DNA of 64,000 nucleotides from Xenophilus sp003671765 (GCA_051414805.1 CP166702.1:4588001-4652000); one strand, 5' to 3'; positions 51,421 to 59,356 are shown, numbered from the stretch's first letter. A program made the numbers and translations. The notes: generated by a model from the sequence alone, not told the origin.

Positions 51421-52836
51421 CTACTTTTTGGCGGATGGCTCGGCGCCGCCCACCACCACCGTCACCATCTTCTGCGGCTGCAGCGTGCGCGCAAAAGCGG
51501 CCTTGATGTCGGCCACGGTCACCGCATTCATCTTCGCCGTCCAGGTGTCGAGGTAATCCAGCGGCAGGTCGTTCCAGGCGATGTTGGCGACGTTGCCCAG
51601 CAGCTTGCGGTTGCTGTCCATGAGCAGCGGGAAGCCGCCGATGAGGTTGTCCTTGGCGGCCTTGAGTTCGGCCTCGGTCGGGCCGTCGGCGACGAACTTC
51701 GCGAGCACGTCCTGCGCCACCTTCACGGCTTCGTCGGCCTGGTCGGGCCGGGTCTGGAAGCCGACGCGGAAGGCGCCCGCATGCAGCCCCGGCGAGAAGC
51801 CGCTGTAGACGCTGTAGGCCAGCCCGCGCTTCTCGCGCACCTCGTCCGTCAGGCGCGAGACGAATCCGCCACCGCCCAGGATGTAGTTGCCCAGCGTGAG
51901 CGCGAAGTGGTCGGGGTTGCGGCGTGCATAGCCGGGCTGGCCGATGAACACGTGGGCCTGCGCCGAGTCGAAGGGGATGCGTTCGACGACGGCCTTGGCG
52001 AGTGGCGGCACTTCGGCCACGGGCGGCAGCGCGGGGCAGGCGCCATTCGTCGCCGGCAGCCGCGCCAGCAGGTCGGTAGCGATGCGCTCGGCCTGCACGC
52101 GGGTGACGGCGCCCACCACCGTGAGCTTGGCCCGGCACGGCAGGATGGTCTGGGCGTAGCGCGCGCGCATGTCGGCGGTGGAAATCGCGGCCAGCGTGGC
52201 CTCGGTCGCGTCGTCGCCGTAGGGATGGCCGCCGTACACGTCGCGGCCGAAGGTGCGGCTGGCGATCGTGCCGGGCTTGGTGTTGCTCTCGCGGATGGCG
52301 GCGGACAGACGCTCGCGCTCGCGCTGCCACACGTCGTCGGGGAAGGACGGCTCGCCGATCTCGCGCGCGGCCAGCGCCACGGCCTTGGCCAGCAGCGCCG
52401 GGTCGGCCAGGCTGCGCAGCGTGAAGCTCATGCGGTCGGCGCTGGCGCCGACGTCGAACTCGGCCCCCAGGTCGGCCCAAGCTTCGCCGAGCTGGTTCTG
52501 GTCGAGGGCCGGCGTGGCGCACGCGGCGGGCGCATTGCCCACCGGCGGGCGGCAGCCCTCGCCTTTCACGCCCTTCTCGACCATGCCGGCCGTCACGCCG
52601 GCCAGACCCGCCTGCGCGGGCGGGTCGCGCCGACTGCCGGCGTCGAAGTCGATCTGCACGTCGACGATCGGCAGCGCGTCGGTCGCCGCCATGTAGACCT
52701 GCGCGCCGTTGGACAGCTGCCAGCGCTCGATCGGCACGCCGGCCTGCGCATTCAAGCCGAAAAGGGCTGCAGCCGCCGCCAGTGCTGCGTGAACAGCTAC
52801 ATTTTTCATAGCAAACGAAAGTGTGGGGCGGTTCAT
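51421..52836 (-). CDS. M16 family peptidase homolog lacking the zinc motif
   Basis: This 471-residue periplasmic protein has an M16 fold: DFDAGSRRDPPAQAGLAGVT, then VEKGVKGEG, where active members have HxxEH; here the two His and the Glu are absent, so it cannot bind zinc normally. The C-terminal half keeps FVSRLTDEVREKRGLAYSV, the part that contacts the partner. The ATG overlaps the stop of the active M16 gene (ATGA). An internal ATG at 52809 is another possible start. The signal-peptide core (VAVHAALAAAAALFGLNAQA) is encoded by an ATAGC-type repeat. Confidence 0.9.
   Translation of the reverse strand: MNRPTLSFAMKNVAVHAALAAAAALFGLNAQAGVPIERWQLSNGAQVYMAATDALPIVDVQIDFDAGSRRDPPAQAGLAGVTAGMVEKGVKGEGCRPPVGNAPAACATPALDQNQLGEAWADLGAEFDVGASADRMSFTLRSLADPALLAKAVALAAREIGEPSFPDDVWQRERERLSAAIRESNTKPGTIASRTFGRDVYGGHPYGDDATEATLAAISTADMRARYAQTILPCRAKLTVVGAVTRVQAERIATDLLARLPATNGACPALPPVAEVPPLAKAVVERIPFDSAQAHVFIGQPGYARRNPDHFALTLGNYILGGGGFVSRLTDEVREKRGLAYSVYSGFSPGLHAGAFRVGFQTRPDQADEAVKVAQDVLAKFVADGPTEAELKAAKDNLIGGFPLLMDSNRKLLGNVANIAWNDLPLDYLDTWTAKMNAVTVADIKAAFARTLQPQKMVTVVVGGAEPSAKK
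52751..52812 (-). repeat. ATAGC-type repeat, copy H (inside an M16 peptidase signal)
   Basis: On the minus strand the head GCTATGAAAAATGTAGC and a tail ending GCTGCAGCCCTTTTCGGCTT match the intergenic copies. It encodes the start and hydrophobic core of the signal peptide of the inactive M16 protein. Confidence 0.7.
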
Positions 52837-54293
52837 CGCATCTCTCCCTGCGGGGCGGCGAAACCGCGGCCGCGCCGGGCGTTCGGGTCGATGGGCAGGG
52901 GCCGCAGCGTGGCGACGGTGAGCTGGTCGTCGCCGAAGTACTTGGCGGCCACCGCCTGCACCTGTTCGGGCGTGACGGCCAGCAGGTGCTTGACGATGCG
53001 TTCGCTCGCATCCAGCGGCAGCCCCTGCACCCAGTTGCTGCCGAGTTCGCGCGCCTGGGCCATGACCGAATCGCGCTTGTAGGTCTCGCTGGCCACCCAT
53101 TGCGTCTTGACCCGGGCCAGCTCCGCGGCGCCCACGCCCTCCTTGGCGATGCGCGCGACCTGGGCGCGCAGCGCCGCCTCGACCGTCTCGGTGGTCTGGC
53201 CGGCGGCTGGCACGCCGACCAGCTGGAACAGCTGCGGCCCGCGGCCGGCAAAGCCGTAGCCGGCACCGACGCTGTCGGCCACGCGGCCCGGGCCCTGCGT
53301 GAGCGTGCGGTCGAGGCGCGAGCCGGTGTAGCCGTCGAGCACCGCCGACAGCACCACCAGCGCCCAGGCGTCGGTGGGGCTGTCGAGTTGCTCCATCTGC
53401 GGCACCCGGAAGGCCAGCGACACGTAGGCCTGCTCGGCCGGGGCCTTGAACTCGATGCGGCGGATGCCGCGCTGCGGCGGCTCGGTGCGCGGCTTGCGCT
53501 CGGGCACCGCGCGCGCGGGGATGCCGCCGTAGTACTTCTCCGCCAGGGCGCGGACGCGCTCGGGGTCGACGTCGCCCGCCACCACCACGGCGGCGTTGGC
53601 CGGCACGTACCAGCGCTGGAAGAAGGCGCGCGCGTCCTGCGGCGTCATGGCGTCGAGGTCGCTCATCCAGCCGACCACCGGGCGGTGGTAGGGCGAGGCG
53701 ATGAACACGGCCGCGTTCTGCTGCTCGCCCAGGAGGGCGCGCGGCTGGTCCTCGGTGCGCATGCGGCGCTCTTCCTTCACCACCTCCAGTTCGCGCTTGA
53801 ACTCGTCGTCGGGCCACTGGTTGTGGGCGAAGCGGTCGGACTCCAGCTTCATCACGTCTTCCAGCCTCTCGGCCGGGATCTGCTGGTAGTAGCCGGTGTA
53901 GTCGCGGGTGGTGAAGGCGTTCTCGCGCCCGCCCAGCGCGGCCACGCGGCGTGAGAACTCGCCTGGCTTGAGCGTGGCCGTGCCCTTGAACATCATGTGT
54001 TCGAGCACGTGGGCCACGCCCGAGGTGCCGTCCACCTCGTCGACCGAACCCACGCGCACCCACAGCATCTGCACCGCGGTGGGGGCGCGCCGGTCGGGCT
54101 GGACGATCAGCGTCATGCCGTTGGCCAGGGTGTACTGGACGGGCTTGACGGACGCGGTGGGAAGGGAGGACGGGGCGGCCGGCGTCGGGGAGGGCGACGG
54201 AGCCTGGGCGAGCGCGACGGACGCGAGCGGACCGGCCAGGGCCGCCAGCAGCGCCACGCCGGCCGTGAAACGGCGTGGCGAGGGGTGTTTCAT
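52833..54293 (-). CDS. M16 family zinc metallopeptidase (active subunit)
   Basis: This 486-residue exported peptidase has signal peptide FTAGVALLAALAGPLASVAL, a Pro/Ser linker and then the catalytic motif SGVAHVLEHMMFKGT (HxxEH) with the distal Glu in EVVKEERRMR. It resembles PqqL/processing-peptidase relatives that clamp substrates between active and inactive halves; its partner is the next gene. The substrate is unknown. The start ATG lies at the edge of a palindrome shared with the divergent ftsY region. Confidence 0.93.
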   Translation of the reverse strand: MKHPSPRRFTAGVALLAALAGPLASVALAQAPSPSPTPAAPSSLPTASVKPVQYTLANGMTLIVQPDRRAPTAVQMLWVRVGSVDEVDGTSGVAHVLEHMMFKGTATLKPGEFSRRVAALGGRENAFTTRDYTGYYQQIPAERLEDVMKLESDRFAHNQWPDDEFKRELEVVKEERRMRTEDQPRALLGEQQNAAVFIASPYHRPVVGWMSDLDAMTPQDARAFFQRWYVPANAAVVVAGDVDPERVRALAEKYYGGIPARAVPERKPRTEPPQRGIRRIEFKAPAEQAYVSLAFRVPQMEQLDSPTDAWALVVLSAVLDGYTGSRLDRTLTQGPGRVADSVGAGYGFAGRGPQLFQLVGVPAAGQTTETVEAALRAQVARIAKEGVGAAELARVKTQWVASETYKRDSVMAQARELGSNWVQGLPLDASERIVKHLLAVTPEQVQAVAAKYFGDDQLTVATLRPLPIDPNARRGRGFAAPQGEMR

Positions 54294-54311
54294 AGAATCG
54301 ATCGGATTCTA
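54293..54311. promoter_or_regulatory. Palindrome between the M16 and ftsY genes
   Basis: TAGAATC-N5-GATTCTA is perfect in both arms and lies between the divergent starts (M16 at 54293, ftsY at 54324). It overlaps the M16 start codon by one base. It could be an operator or a bidirectional promoter core. Confidence 0.45.
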
Positions 54312-54323
54312 GAAATCCCCCGA

Positions 54324-55601
54324 ATGTTCAGTTTCTTCAAGAAAAAGGCGCCGCCGGCCGAGGCCCCCTCGCCATCCGCGCCGGCCCCGTCGTCGGATGC
54401 GCCTGCCGCACCCGCGCCCGCCCCGGCCGACGCACCCGCCACGCGCTCGGTGTTCTCGCCATCGAGCTGGTTCGGCGGCGGCAAGGCGGCCGAGGCGCCG
54501 GCTCCCGCGGCGGCGCCGGCGCCCGCACCGGTGGCGACGCCGGCACCCTCACCTGCCCCCGCCCCTGCGCCGGCCGCAGCGCCGACGCCAGTGGTCGCCC
54601 CACCTGCGCCTTTGGCGGCACCACCAGCCCGCATGCCCGCACCGGCCCCGGCGCCCGCCCCCGCGCCCGAGCGCCAGGGCTGGATGAACCGGCTCAAGTC
54701 GGGCCTCAAGAAGACCGGCAGCGGCATCCAGGCCGTGTTCGTCAACGCCACCATCGACGACGAGCTGTACGAGCAGCTGGAAGACGCGCTGCTGATGGCC
54801 GACACCGGCATCCCGGCGGCCGCCCACATCCTTCAGGACCTGCGCGACCGCGTGTGGGCCGCCAGTGCGACCCGGCCCGAGCAGGTGCGCGCCCTGCTGG
54901 TCGACGCCGTGGCCGAAGTGCTCAAGCCGCTGGAGAAGCCGCTCGAAGTGGGACGCCACACGCCGACGGTGATCATGGTCGCGGGCGTGAATGGCGCCGG
55001 CAAGACGACTTCCATCGGCAAGCTGACCAAGCACCTGGCCAACGAAGGCTGCACCGTGCTGCTGGCTGCGGCCGACACCTTCCGCGCCGCGGCCCGCGAG
55101 CAGCTCGCCGTTTGGGCCGACCGCAACCTGGTCGAGATCGTGAGCCAGGAAGGCGGCGACCCGGCCGCCGTGAGCTTCGACGCCGTGAACGCCGGCAAGG
55201 CCCGCGGCAAGGACGTGGTGCTGGTCGACACCGCCGGGCGCCTGCCGACGCAGCTGCACCTGATGGACGAGCTGAAGAAGATCAAGCGCGTGGTGACGAA
55301 GGCCGATGCCACGGCACCGCACGAGGTGCTGCTGGTCATCGACGGCAACACCGGGCAGAACGCCCTGCAGCAGGTCAAGGCCTTCGACGAGGCGCTGGAC
55401 CTCACGGGCCTGGTGGTGACCAAGCTCGACGGCACCGCCAAGGGTGGCGTGCTGTGTGCCATCGCGCAATGGGGGGTGGAGCGGGCCAAGGCCCAGCCTG
55501 GCAAGAAGCCGGTGCCGGTCTACTTCATCGGCGTGGGCGAGAAGCTGGAAGACCTGGAAACCTTCGACGCGCGCGAGTTCGCGCAGGCGCTGGCGGGTTG
55601 A
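54324..55601 (+). CDS. ftsY: Signal recognition particle receptor FtsY
   Basis: This 425-residue GTPase receives SRP-ribosome complexes at the membrane. The N-terminus FSFFKKKAPP is followed by a ~110-residue Ala/Pro-rich linker in place of the acidic A domain. The NG domain begins near GWMNRLKSGLKKTGSGIQAV, with G1 GVNGAGKTTSIGKL, ADTFRAAAREQL, G3 DTAGRLPTQ and G4 TKLDGTAKGG. The acidic A domain of E. coli is missing, as in many betaproteobacteria. No ftsE or ftsX follows. Confidence 0.96.
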   Translation: MFSFFKKKAPPAEAPSPSAPAPSSDAPAAPAPAPADAPATRSVFSPSSWFGGGKAAEAPAPAAAPAPAPVATPAPSPAPAPAPAAAPTPVVAPPAPLAAPPARMPAPAPAPAPAPERQGWMNRLKSGLKKTGSGIQAVFVNATIDDELYEQLEDALLMADTGIPAAAHILQDLRDRVWAASATRPEQVRALLVDAVAEVLKPLEKPLEVGRHTPTVIMVAGVNGAGKTTSIGKLTKHLANEGCTVLLAAADTFRAAAREQLAVWADRNLVEIVSQEGGDPAAVSFDAVNAGKARGKDVVLVDTAGRLPTQLHLMDELKKIKRVVTKADATAPHEVLLVIDGNTGQNALQQVKAFDEALDLTGLVVTKLDGTAKGGVLCAIAQWGVERAKAQPGKKPVPVYFIGVGEKLEDLETFDAREFAQALAG

Positions 55602-55609
55602 AGAAGAAA

Positions 55610-55628
55610 GCCGCCGCTGCGCGGCGGC
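55610..55628 (-). terminator. Terminator hairpin between ftsY and the FHA gene
   Basis: GCCGCCGC-TGC-GCGGCGGC is a perfect 8-bp stem. On the minus strand it is followed by TTTCTTCTTC, so it mainly ends the FHA-gene transcript. On the plus strand no T-run follows. Confidence 0.6.
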
Positions 55629-55631
55629 GGA

Positions 55632-55961
55632 TCAGATCGCCGGGGCGACCGTCGTCTCGCGCTGGGGCTCGACGTTGCCGTCGATGTAGCGGATGTCCCA
55701 GTCGCCAACGCGGATCACGTCGCGGTGGCGCAGCAGGTGCCGCTCGATCTTGCGGCCATTGACGAAGGTGCCGTTGCTGCTGTCCAGGTCGCTGACGTAG
55801 ACGCCGTCGCTGCGCGCCGACAGCAACGCATGCACGCGGCTGGCCAGCGGCGTCTCGACCGGCAGGTCGCTGCCCGGCGCACGGCCGATGGTCATGCGGG
55901 GACGATCCAGGTCGACCAGCTTGCGCCCGCCCTGGCGACTGGTGATGATCAATTTGTCCAT
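55632..55961 (-). CDS. FHA-domain protein
   Basis: This 109-residue protein is a single forkhead-associated domain, which binds phosphothreonine peptides. Diagnostic residues: the GR in MTIGRAPGSDLPVE, then SRVHALLS with Ser/His, VSDLDSSNGTFVNG and LRHRDVIRVGDW. There are no other domains. A longer start to 56096 would add an unconserved stretch. A phospho-signalling partner (kinase) is not in the window. Convergent with ftsY and divergent from the Mpo1-like gene. Confidence 0.92.
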   Translation of the reverse strand: MDKLIITSRQGGRKLVDLDRPRMTIGRAPGSDLPVETPLASRVHALLSARSDGVYVSDLDSSNGTFVNGRKIERHLLRHRDVIRVGDWDIRYIDGNVEPQRETTVAPAI

Positions 55962-56154
55962 GAAGGCTTCCACTCCCTCGCTCCTCGTGAGTGCCGGAGG
56001 ACGAAGACTTGTGTCCGGTGCCGGCAAGGCGTACTGTGCGCCCGACAGCGCGCCGCCGCGAGTGAAAAATCGACGAAATGTTGACTTTCGTTTCACATCG
56101 ACCCAGGACGTGACTTATTGGCGGCCCCCGCGCCGCAGCATTCAGGAAAAGCCC

Positions 56155-56622
56155 ATGGACACCATCGCCGCCCCGCTGGAAGACGCCGCCCCACGCCGCC
56201 GGGTGGACCGCCTGCTGGCCCACTACGCCGAAAGCCACCGCCACCCGACCAACGAGCTGATCCATGTCGTGGCCATTCCGGCCATCATGCTCAGCATCGT
56301 CGGCCTGCTGTTCGCCATCCACCCCTGGGTGGCGTATGCCTTCGTGGCGGCCAGCCTCGTGTATTACGCGCTGCTGCGCTCGCCGGTGTTCTTTGCGGTG
56401 ATGCTGGCCTGGACCGCCGTGCTGCTGGCCGCCGTCCACGCCTTGGGCAGCCTGGTGCTGCCGGTGTCGGCGGCCATCTTCGTGGTGGGCTGGATCTTCC
56501 AGTTCGTCGGCCACAAGATCGAAGGCAGGAAACCTTCCTTCTTCGAGGACCTCCAATACCTTTACGTGGGTCCGCTGTTCGTTGCCGGGCTGGGGTTGGC
56601 GAAGCTGGGGATCCGGGCCTGA
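56155..56622 (+). CDS. Mpo1-like membrane protein (DUF962)
   Basis: This 155-residue protein starts MDTIAAPLED. It contains LAHYAESHRHPTNELIHVVA near residue 25, four hydrophobic helices and then FQFVGHKIEGRKPSFFEDLQ with FVGHK near 120. The conserved His residues (HRHPTN, GHKIEG) match yeast Mpo1, a dioxygenase of fatty-acid alpha-oxidation. In bacteria the role is unproven. It precedes rpoH by 108 bp in the same direction. Confidence 0.85.
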   Translation: MDTIAAPLEDAAPRRRVDRLLAHYAESHRHPTNELIHVVAIPAIMLSIVGLLFAIHPWVAYAFVAASLVYYALLRSPVFFAVMLAWTAVLLAAVHALGSLVLPVSAAIFVVGWIFQFVGHKIEGRKPSFFEDLQYLYVGPLFVAGLGLAKLGIRA

Positions 56623-56675
56623 CGGGAGTTCGACAAAAACTATCGACCCGATACGTTTTATTGGGAACTCCCGCT

Positions 56676-56702
56676 TTAGCACTCCCTCTAACCGAGTGCT
56701 AA
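56676..56702 (+). promoter_or_regulatory. CIRCE operator overlapping the rpoH promoter
   Basis: TTAGCACTC-N9-GAGTGCTAA is an exact match to the CIRCE consensus bound by HrcA. TTAGCA (56676-56681) and TAATAT (56700-56705), 18 bp apart, form a plausible -35/-10 pair, so HrcA binding would block the promoter. Transcription would start near 56711-56713, giving an ~18-nt leader to the ATG at 56731. Confidence 0.88.
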
Positions 56703-56730
56703 TATGAATGCCAACCAAGGAGTTTCCCCT

Positions 56731-57672
56731 ATGACAAGCCTGTCTGGATCTTCTGCCAACCAGTTGGCCGTGGCCAATCCGTGGGCCATGGTGCCTTCGC
56801 TCGGCAATCTGGACGCCTACATCTCTGCCGCCAACCGGCTGCCCCTGCTCACCCTCGAGGAAGAGCAAGGCTTCGCGCGCCGGCTGCGTGACCACAACGA
56901 CCTGGAAGCTGCGGGGGCGCTGATCCTGTCGCACCTGCGCCTGGTCATCTCGATCTCTCGCCAGTACCTGGGCTACGGGCTGCCGCACGGCGACCTGATC
57001 CAGGAAGGCAATGTCGGCCTGATGAAGGCCGTGAAGCGTTTCGACCCGGACCAGGGCGTGCGGCTGGTGAGCTACGCCATGCACTGGATCAAGGCCGAGA
57101 TCCACGAGTACATCCTGAAGAACTGGCGCATGGTCAAGGTCGCGACGACCAAGGCCCAGCGCAAGCTGTTCTTCAATCTGCGCTCGATGAAGCAGGGTTT
57201 CAAGGCCGACGCCGCCGCGGCGGATGCCGAGACGCACCGCGAGACGCTGAACACCGACGAGATCGGTGAGGTGGCGCGCAAGCTGAACGTCAAGCCCGAG
57301 GAAGTGATCGAGATGGAGACCCGCCTGTCGGGCGGCGACGTGGTGCTCGACCCGGGCCCGGCCGACGATGGCGAGGACACCTACGGCCCGATCGCGTACC
57401 TGGCCGACGCCTCGCAGGAGCCGACCGCGCAGCTCGAATCGCGCCAGCGCGACCGGCTGTCGAGCGACGGCATCGCCACCGCGCTGGAAGCGCTGGACGA
57501 CCGCAGCCGCCGCATCGTCGAGGAGCGCTGGCTCAAGGTGAACGACGACGGCTCGGGCGGCATGACGCTGCACGAACTGGCGGCCGACTACGGCGTCTCG
57601 GCCGAGCGTATCCGCCAGATCGAAGCGGCGGCGATGAAGAAGATGAAGAAGGCGCTGGCGGCGTACGCCTGA
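56731..57672 (+). CDS. rpoH: RNA polymerase heat-shock sigma factor RpoH (sigma-32)
   Basis: This 313-residue sigma factor has region 1.2/2.1 (LPLLTLEEEQGFARRL, LILSHLRLVISISRQY), region 2.4 (VRLVSYAMHWIKAEIHEYIL), the RpoH box (QRKLFFNLRS), and region 4.2 (LHELAADYGVSAERIRQIEA). The ATG at 56731 with AAGGAG is chosen; an earlier ATG at 56704 lies inside the -10 region implied by CIRCE. A perfect CIRCE just upstream indicates HrcA control. A terminator follows at 57697. Confidence 0.97.
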   Translation: MTSLSGSSANQLAVANPWAMVPSLGNLDAYISAANRLPLLTLEEEQGFARRLRDHNDLEAAGALILSHLRLVISISRQYLGYGLPHGDLIQEGNVGLMKAVKRFDPDQGVRLVSYAMHWIKAEIHEYILKNWRMVKVATTKAQRKLFFNLRSMKQGFKADAAAADAETHRETLNTDEIGEVARKLNVKPEEVIEMETRLSGGDVVLDPGPADDGEDTYGPIAYLADASQEPTAQLESRQRDRLSSDGIATALEALDDRSRRIVEERWLKVNDDGSGGMTLHELAADYGVSAERIRQIEAAAMKKMKKALAAYA

Positions 57673-57696
57673 TCGCAGCCTTCCTGTCGGTTGAAG

Positions 57697-57722
57697 AGCC
57701 CGGCCCTGTGCCGGGCTTTTTC
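57697..57722 (+). terminator. Rho-independent terminator of rpoH
   Basis: AGCCCGGC-N5-GCCGGGCT is a perfect 8-bp stem followed by TTTTTC. It ends the rpoH transcript 25 bp after the stop. Confidence 0.9.
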
Positions 57723-57726
57723 AATT

Positions 57727-57844
57727 CGGACTCCCGTACGCGAAGGGCGCGAAAGTCACGCGAAGGACGCAAAAGGAAATCCAAGAAAGGATGTTTCTTC
57801 GCGTCCTTCGCGAAACCTTTGCGCCCTTCGCGTACGGGAGTCCG
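57727..57844. repeat. CGGAC-palindrome element, copy 5 (downstream of rpoH)
   Basis: This 118-bp element has perfect 24-bp terminal inverted repeats beginning CGGACTCCCGTACGCGAAGG. It begins 5 bp after the rpoH terminator and lies between convergent genes, the only copy not inside an operon. Internal units are CGCGAAG and CGCAAAAG. Confidence 0.85.
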
Positions 57845-57892
57845 CGTTCAAGCCCAAATCACGCCACAAGGCCCACCGATCGGGCCCACGCA

Positions 57893-57922
57893 GCTATGGT
57901 TTCGATAGCGTCCGCAGCGCCC
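57893..57922 (-). repeat. ATAGC-type repeat, copy J (provides a stop codon)
   Basis: On the minus strand the head GCTATCGAAACCATAGC follows GCGGGCGCTGCGGAC; the order of head and tail is reversed relative to the other copies. It covers the end of the HEAT-repeat gene, encoding LSKP and its TAG stop. It is short and the assignment to the family is less sure. Confidence 0.45.
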
Positions 57923-58709
57923 GCTTGACGATGTAGCGCGTGGCCGGCGTGTCGCTCTCGGCCAGCCAGCGCTCTGCCAGGGCCTGCACCCACGGGCCCT
58001 GTCCCTTGCTGGCGTCGTTGAGCCAGTTGGCGACCGAGTTCTGCACGTAGCGGCTGCCATCGGCGCGCAGCAACTCCAGCAGCGGCAGTGCGCGCCACGG
58101 TTCGCGCTGCAGCGCCGGGATGGGCGCACACCACACGCCCCGCGGGCGCGTCAGCTCGCTGGTGAAGCGGCGGATGTTCTCGTCGACATCGCCCGTCCAG
58201 GGCACGAGCGCGGCGATGGCGGCGTCGACATCGCCGATCACGGCGTCGCGCACCGCCATCCAAGCGAACTCGCGCACGCCGAAGTGCGGGTCGGCGGCGA
58301 AGCGGCGCACGGCCTGCAGGCGCGCTGCCAGCGGCAGGCCGGCGACTTGCACCCACTGCACGGCCCAGCTGCGCGCCACATCGCTGGGATGCGTGGCCAA
58401 GCGTTGGGCGATGGCGTCGCGCTCGGGGTGTGCGGCCGTCAGGTCGTACAGCGCCCGCGCGATGTGCGTGTGGCGCTGCATGGGCTTGAAGGCGTCGAGC
58501 ATGGCCAGTGTGTCGGCCAGGCGCTCGTGCGCGGGGTCGAGCCCGATCTGCCCGGCCACCGCGCGGGCCAGGCGCGGGGTGTCCAGGGCCAGGAACTCGT
58601 TGAGGTTGACGGTTTCGAGCAGGCCGTCGTTCAGCGCGCCCAGCACCTCGGGCGGGATCAGCGCGATGCGGAACGCGCCCTTGCGCGCGCGCAGGTGCTC
58701 GACCGACAT
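57894..58709 (-). CDS. HEAT-repeat protein, possible DNA alkylation repair (AlkD-like)
   Basis: This 271-residue protein is made of helical repeats: RLADTLAMLDAFKPMQRHTH, ARSWAVQWVQVAGLPLAARL, VREFAWMAVRDAVIGDVDAA, then VWCAPIPALQREPWRALPLL and RYVQNSVANWLNDASKGQGP. This last block resembles AlkD-type DNA glycosylases and related HEAT proteins. The catalytic residues cannot be fixed by eye. The stop lies in an ATAGC-type repeat. It is downstream of and on the same strand as SCO1. Confidence 0.7.
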   Translation of the reverse strand: MSVEHLRARKGAFRIALIPPEVLGALNDGLLETVNLNEFLALDTPRLARAVAGQIGLDPAHERLADTLAMLDAFKPMQRHTHIARALYDLTAAHPERDAIAQRLATHPSDVARSWAVQWVQVAGLPLAARLQAVRRFAADPHFGVREFAWMAVRDAVIGDVDAAIAALVPWTGDVDENIRRFTSELTRPRGVWCAPIPALQREPWRALPLLELLRADGSRYVQNSVANWLNDASKGQGPWVQALAERWLAESDTPATRYIVKRALRTLSKP

Positions 58710-58729
58710 GGCGGCTGGCGATGCGCCGA

Positions 58730-59356
58730 TCAGGCCGCGCTGGAGGCCAGCAGCGCCTTGATGTCTGCCACCATCGGGTCGACCCCGGCGCCGTAACGCG
58801 CATACAGGCGCAGGCGCCCTTGCGGGTCGTAGATGTACTGGGCGGCCGAGTGGTCCATCGAGTAGCTGGTGGGCGTCTTGCCGTCGACCTTCTTGTAGTA
58901 GACCTTGAAGTCCTTCGCGACGGCGGCGAGCTGCTCGGGCGTGGGGATCAGGGCGACGAAGGCCGGATCGAAGGCGCCCATGTACGCCTTCATGATCTCG
59001 GGCGTGTCGCGCTCGGGGTCGACGGTGATGAACACCACCTGCAGCTTGTCGCCGTCCTTGCCCAGCTTCTGCTTGACCTGCGCCATCTCGGTCATGGTGG
59101 TGGGGCACACGTCCGGGCACTGGGCATAGCCGAAGAAGACGACGACCACCTTGCCCTTGAAGTTGCCCAGGGTGCGCACCTGGCCGTTCATGTCGGTGAG
59201 CTTGAAGTCGCGGGCGTATTCGGCGCCCGTGAGGTCGACCGCGTTGAAGGTAGGCTTCGATTCGCTGCAGCCCGCGAGACTGAAGCCGAAAAGGCTTGCA
59301 GCGCCCGCCCAGCCTGCGCCACCAGCTATCAATTTAAGAGCATTTCGCTTGTGCAT
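58730..59356 (-). CDS. SCO1/SenC family copper chaperone
   Basis: This 208-residue lipoprotein delivers copper to cytochrome c oxidase. The signal ends FSLAGC (lipid Cys). The thioredoxin fold has the copper-binding Cys pair in YAQCPDVCPTTM and the His in SYSMDHSAAQYIYD. It belongs with cyoE, ctaA, surf1 and coxC upstream. The hydrophobic signal core (KLIAGGAGWAGAASLFGF) is encoded by an ATAGC-type repeat on the minus strand (59279-59341). Confidence 0.94.
   Translation of the reverse strand: MHKRNALKLIAGGAGWAGAASLFGFSLAGCSESKPTFNAVDLTGAEYARDFKLTDMNGQVRTLGNFKGKVVVVFFGYAQCPDVCPTTMTEMAQVKQKLGKDGDKLQVVFITVDPERDTPEIMKAYMGAFDPAFVALIPTPEQLAAVAKDFKVYYKKVDGKTPTSYSMDHSAAQYIYDPQGRLRLYARYGAGVDPMVADIKALLASSAA
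59279..59341 (-). repeat. ATAGC-type repeat, copy I (inside the SCO1 signal peptide)
   Basis: On the minus strand the diverged head (GCTCTTAAATTGATAGC) is followed by TGGTGGCGCAGG, GGGCGGGCGCTGCAAGCC and TTTTCGGCTTC, matching copies A, F and H. It encodes most of the signal-peptide hydrophobic core of the SCO1 protein. Confidence 0.7.

Noticed and set aside
51421..52836. Second M16 gene as an active zinc protease
   Set aside because: The HxxEH motif is missing where it should be; only the partner half is preserved.
56704..56730. Upstream ATG (56704) as the rpoH start
   Set aside because: It sits inside the TAATAT -10 of the promoter covered by CIRCE; AAGGAG precedes 56731.
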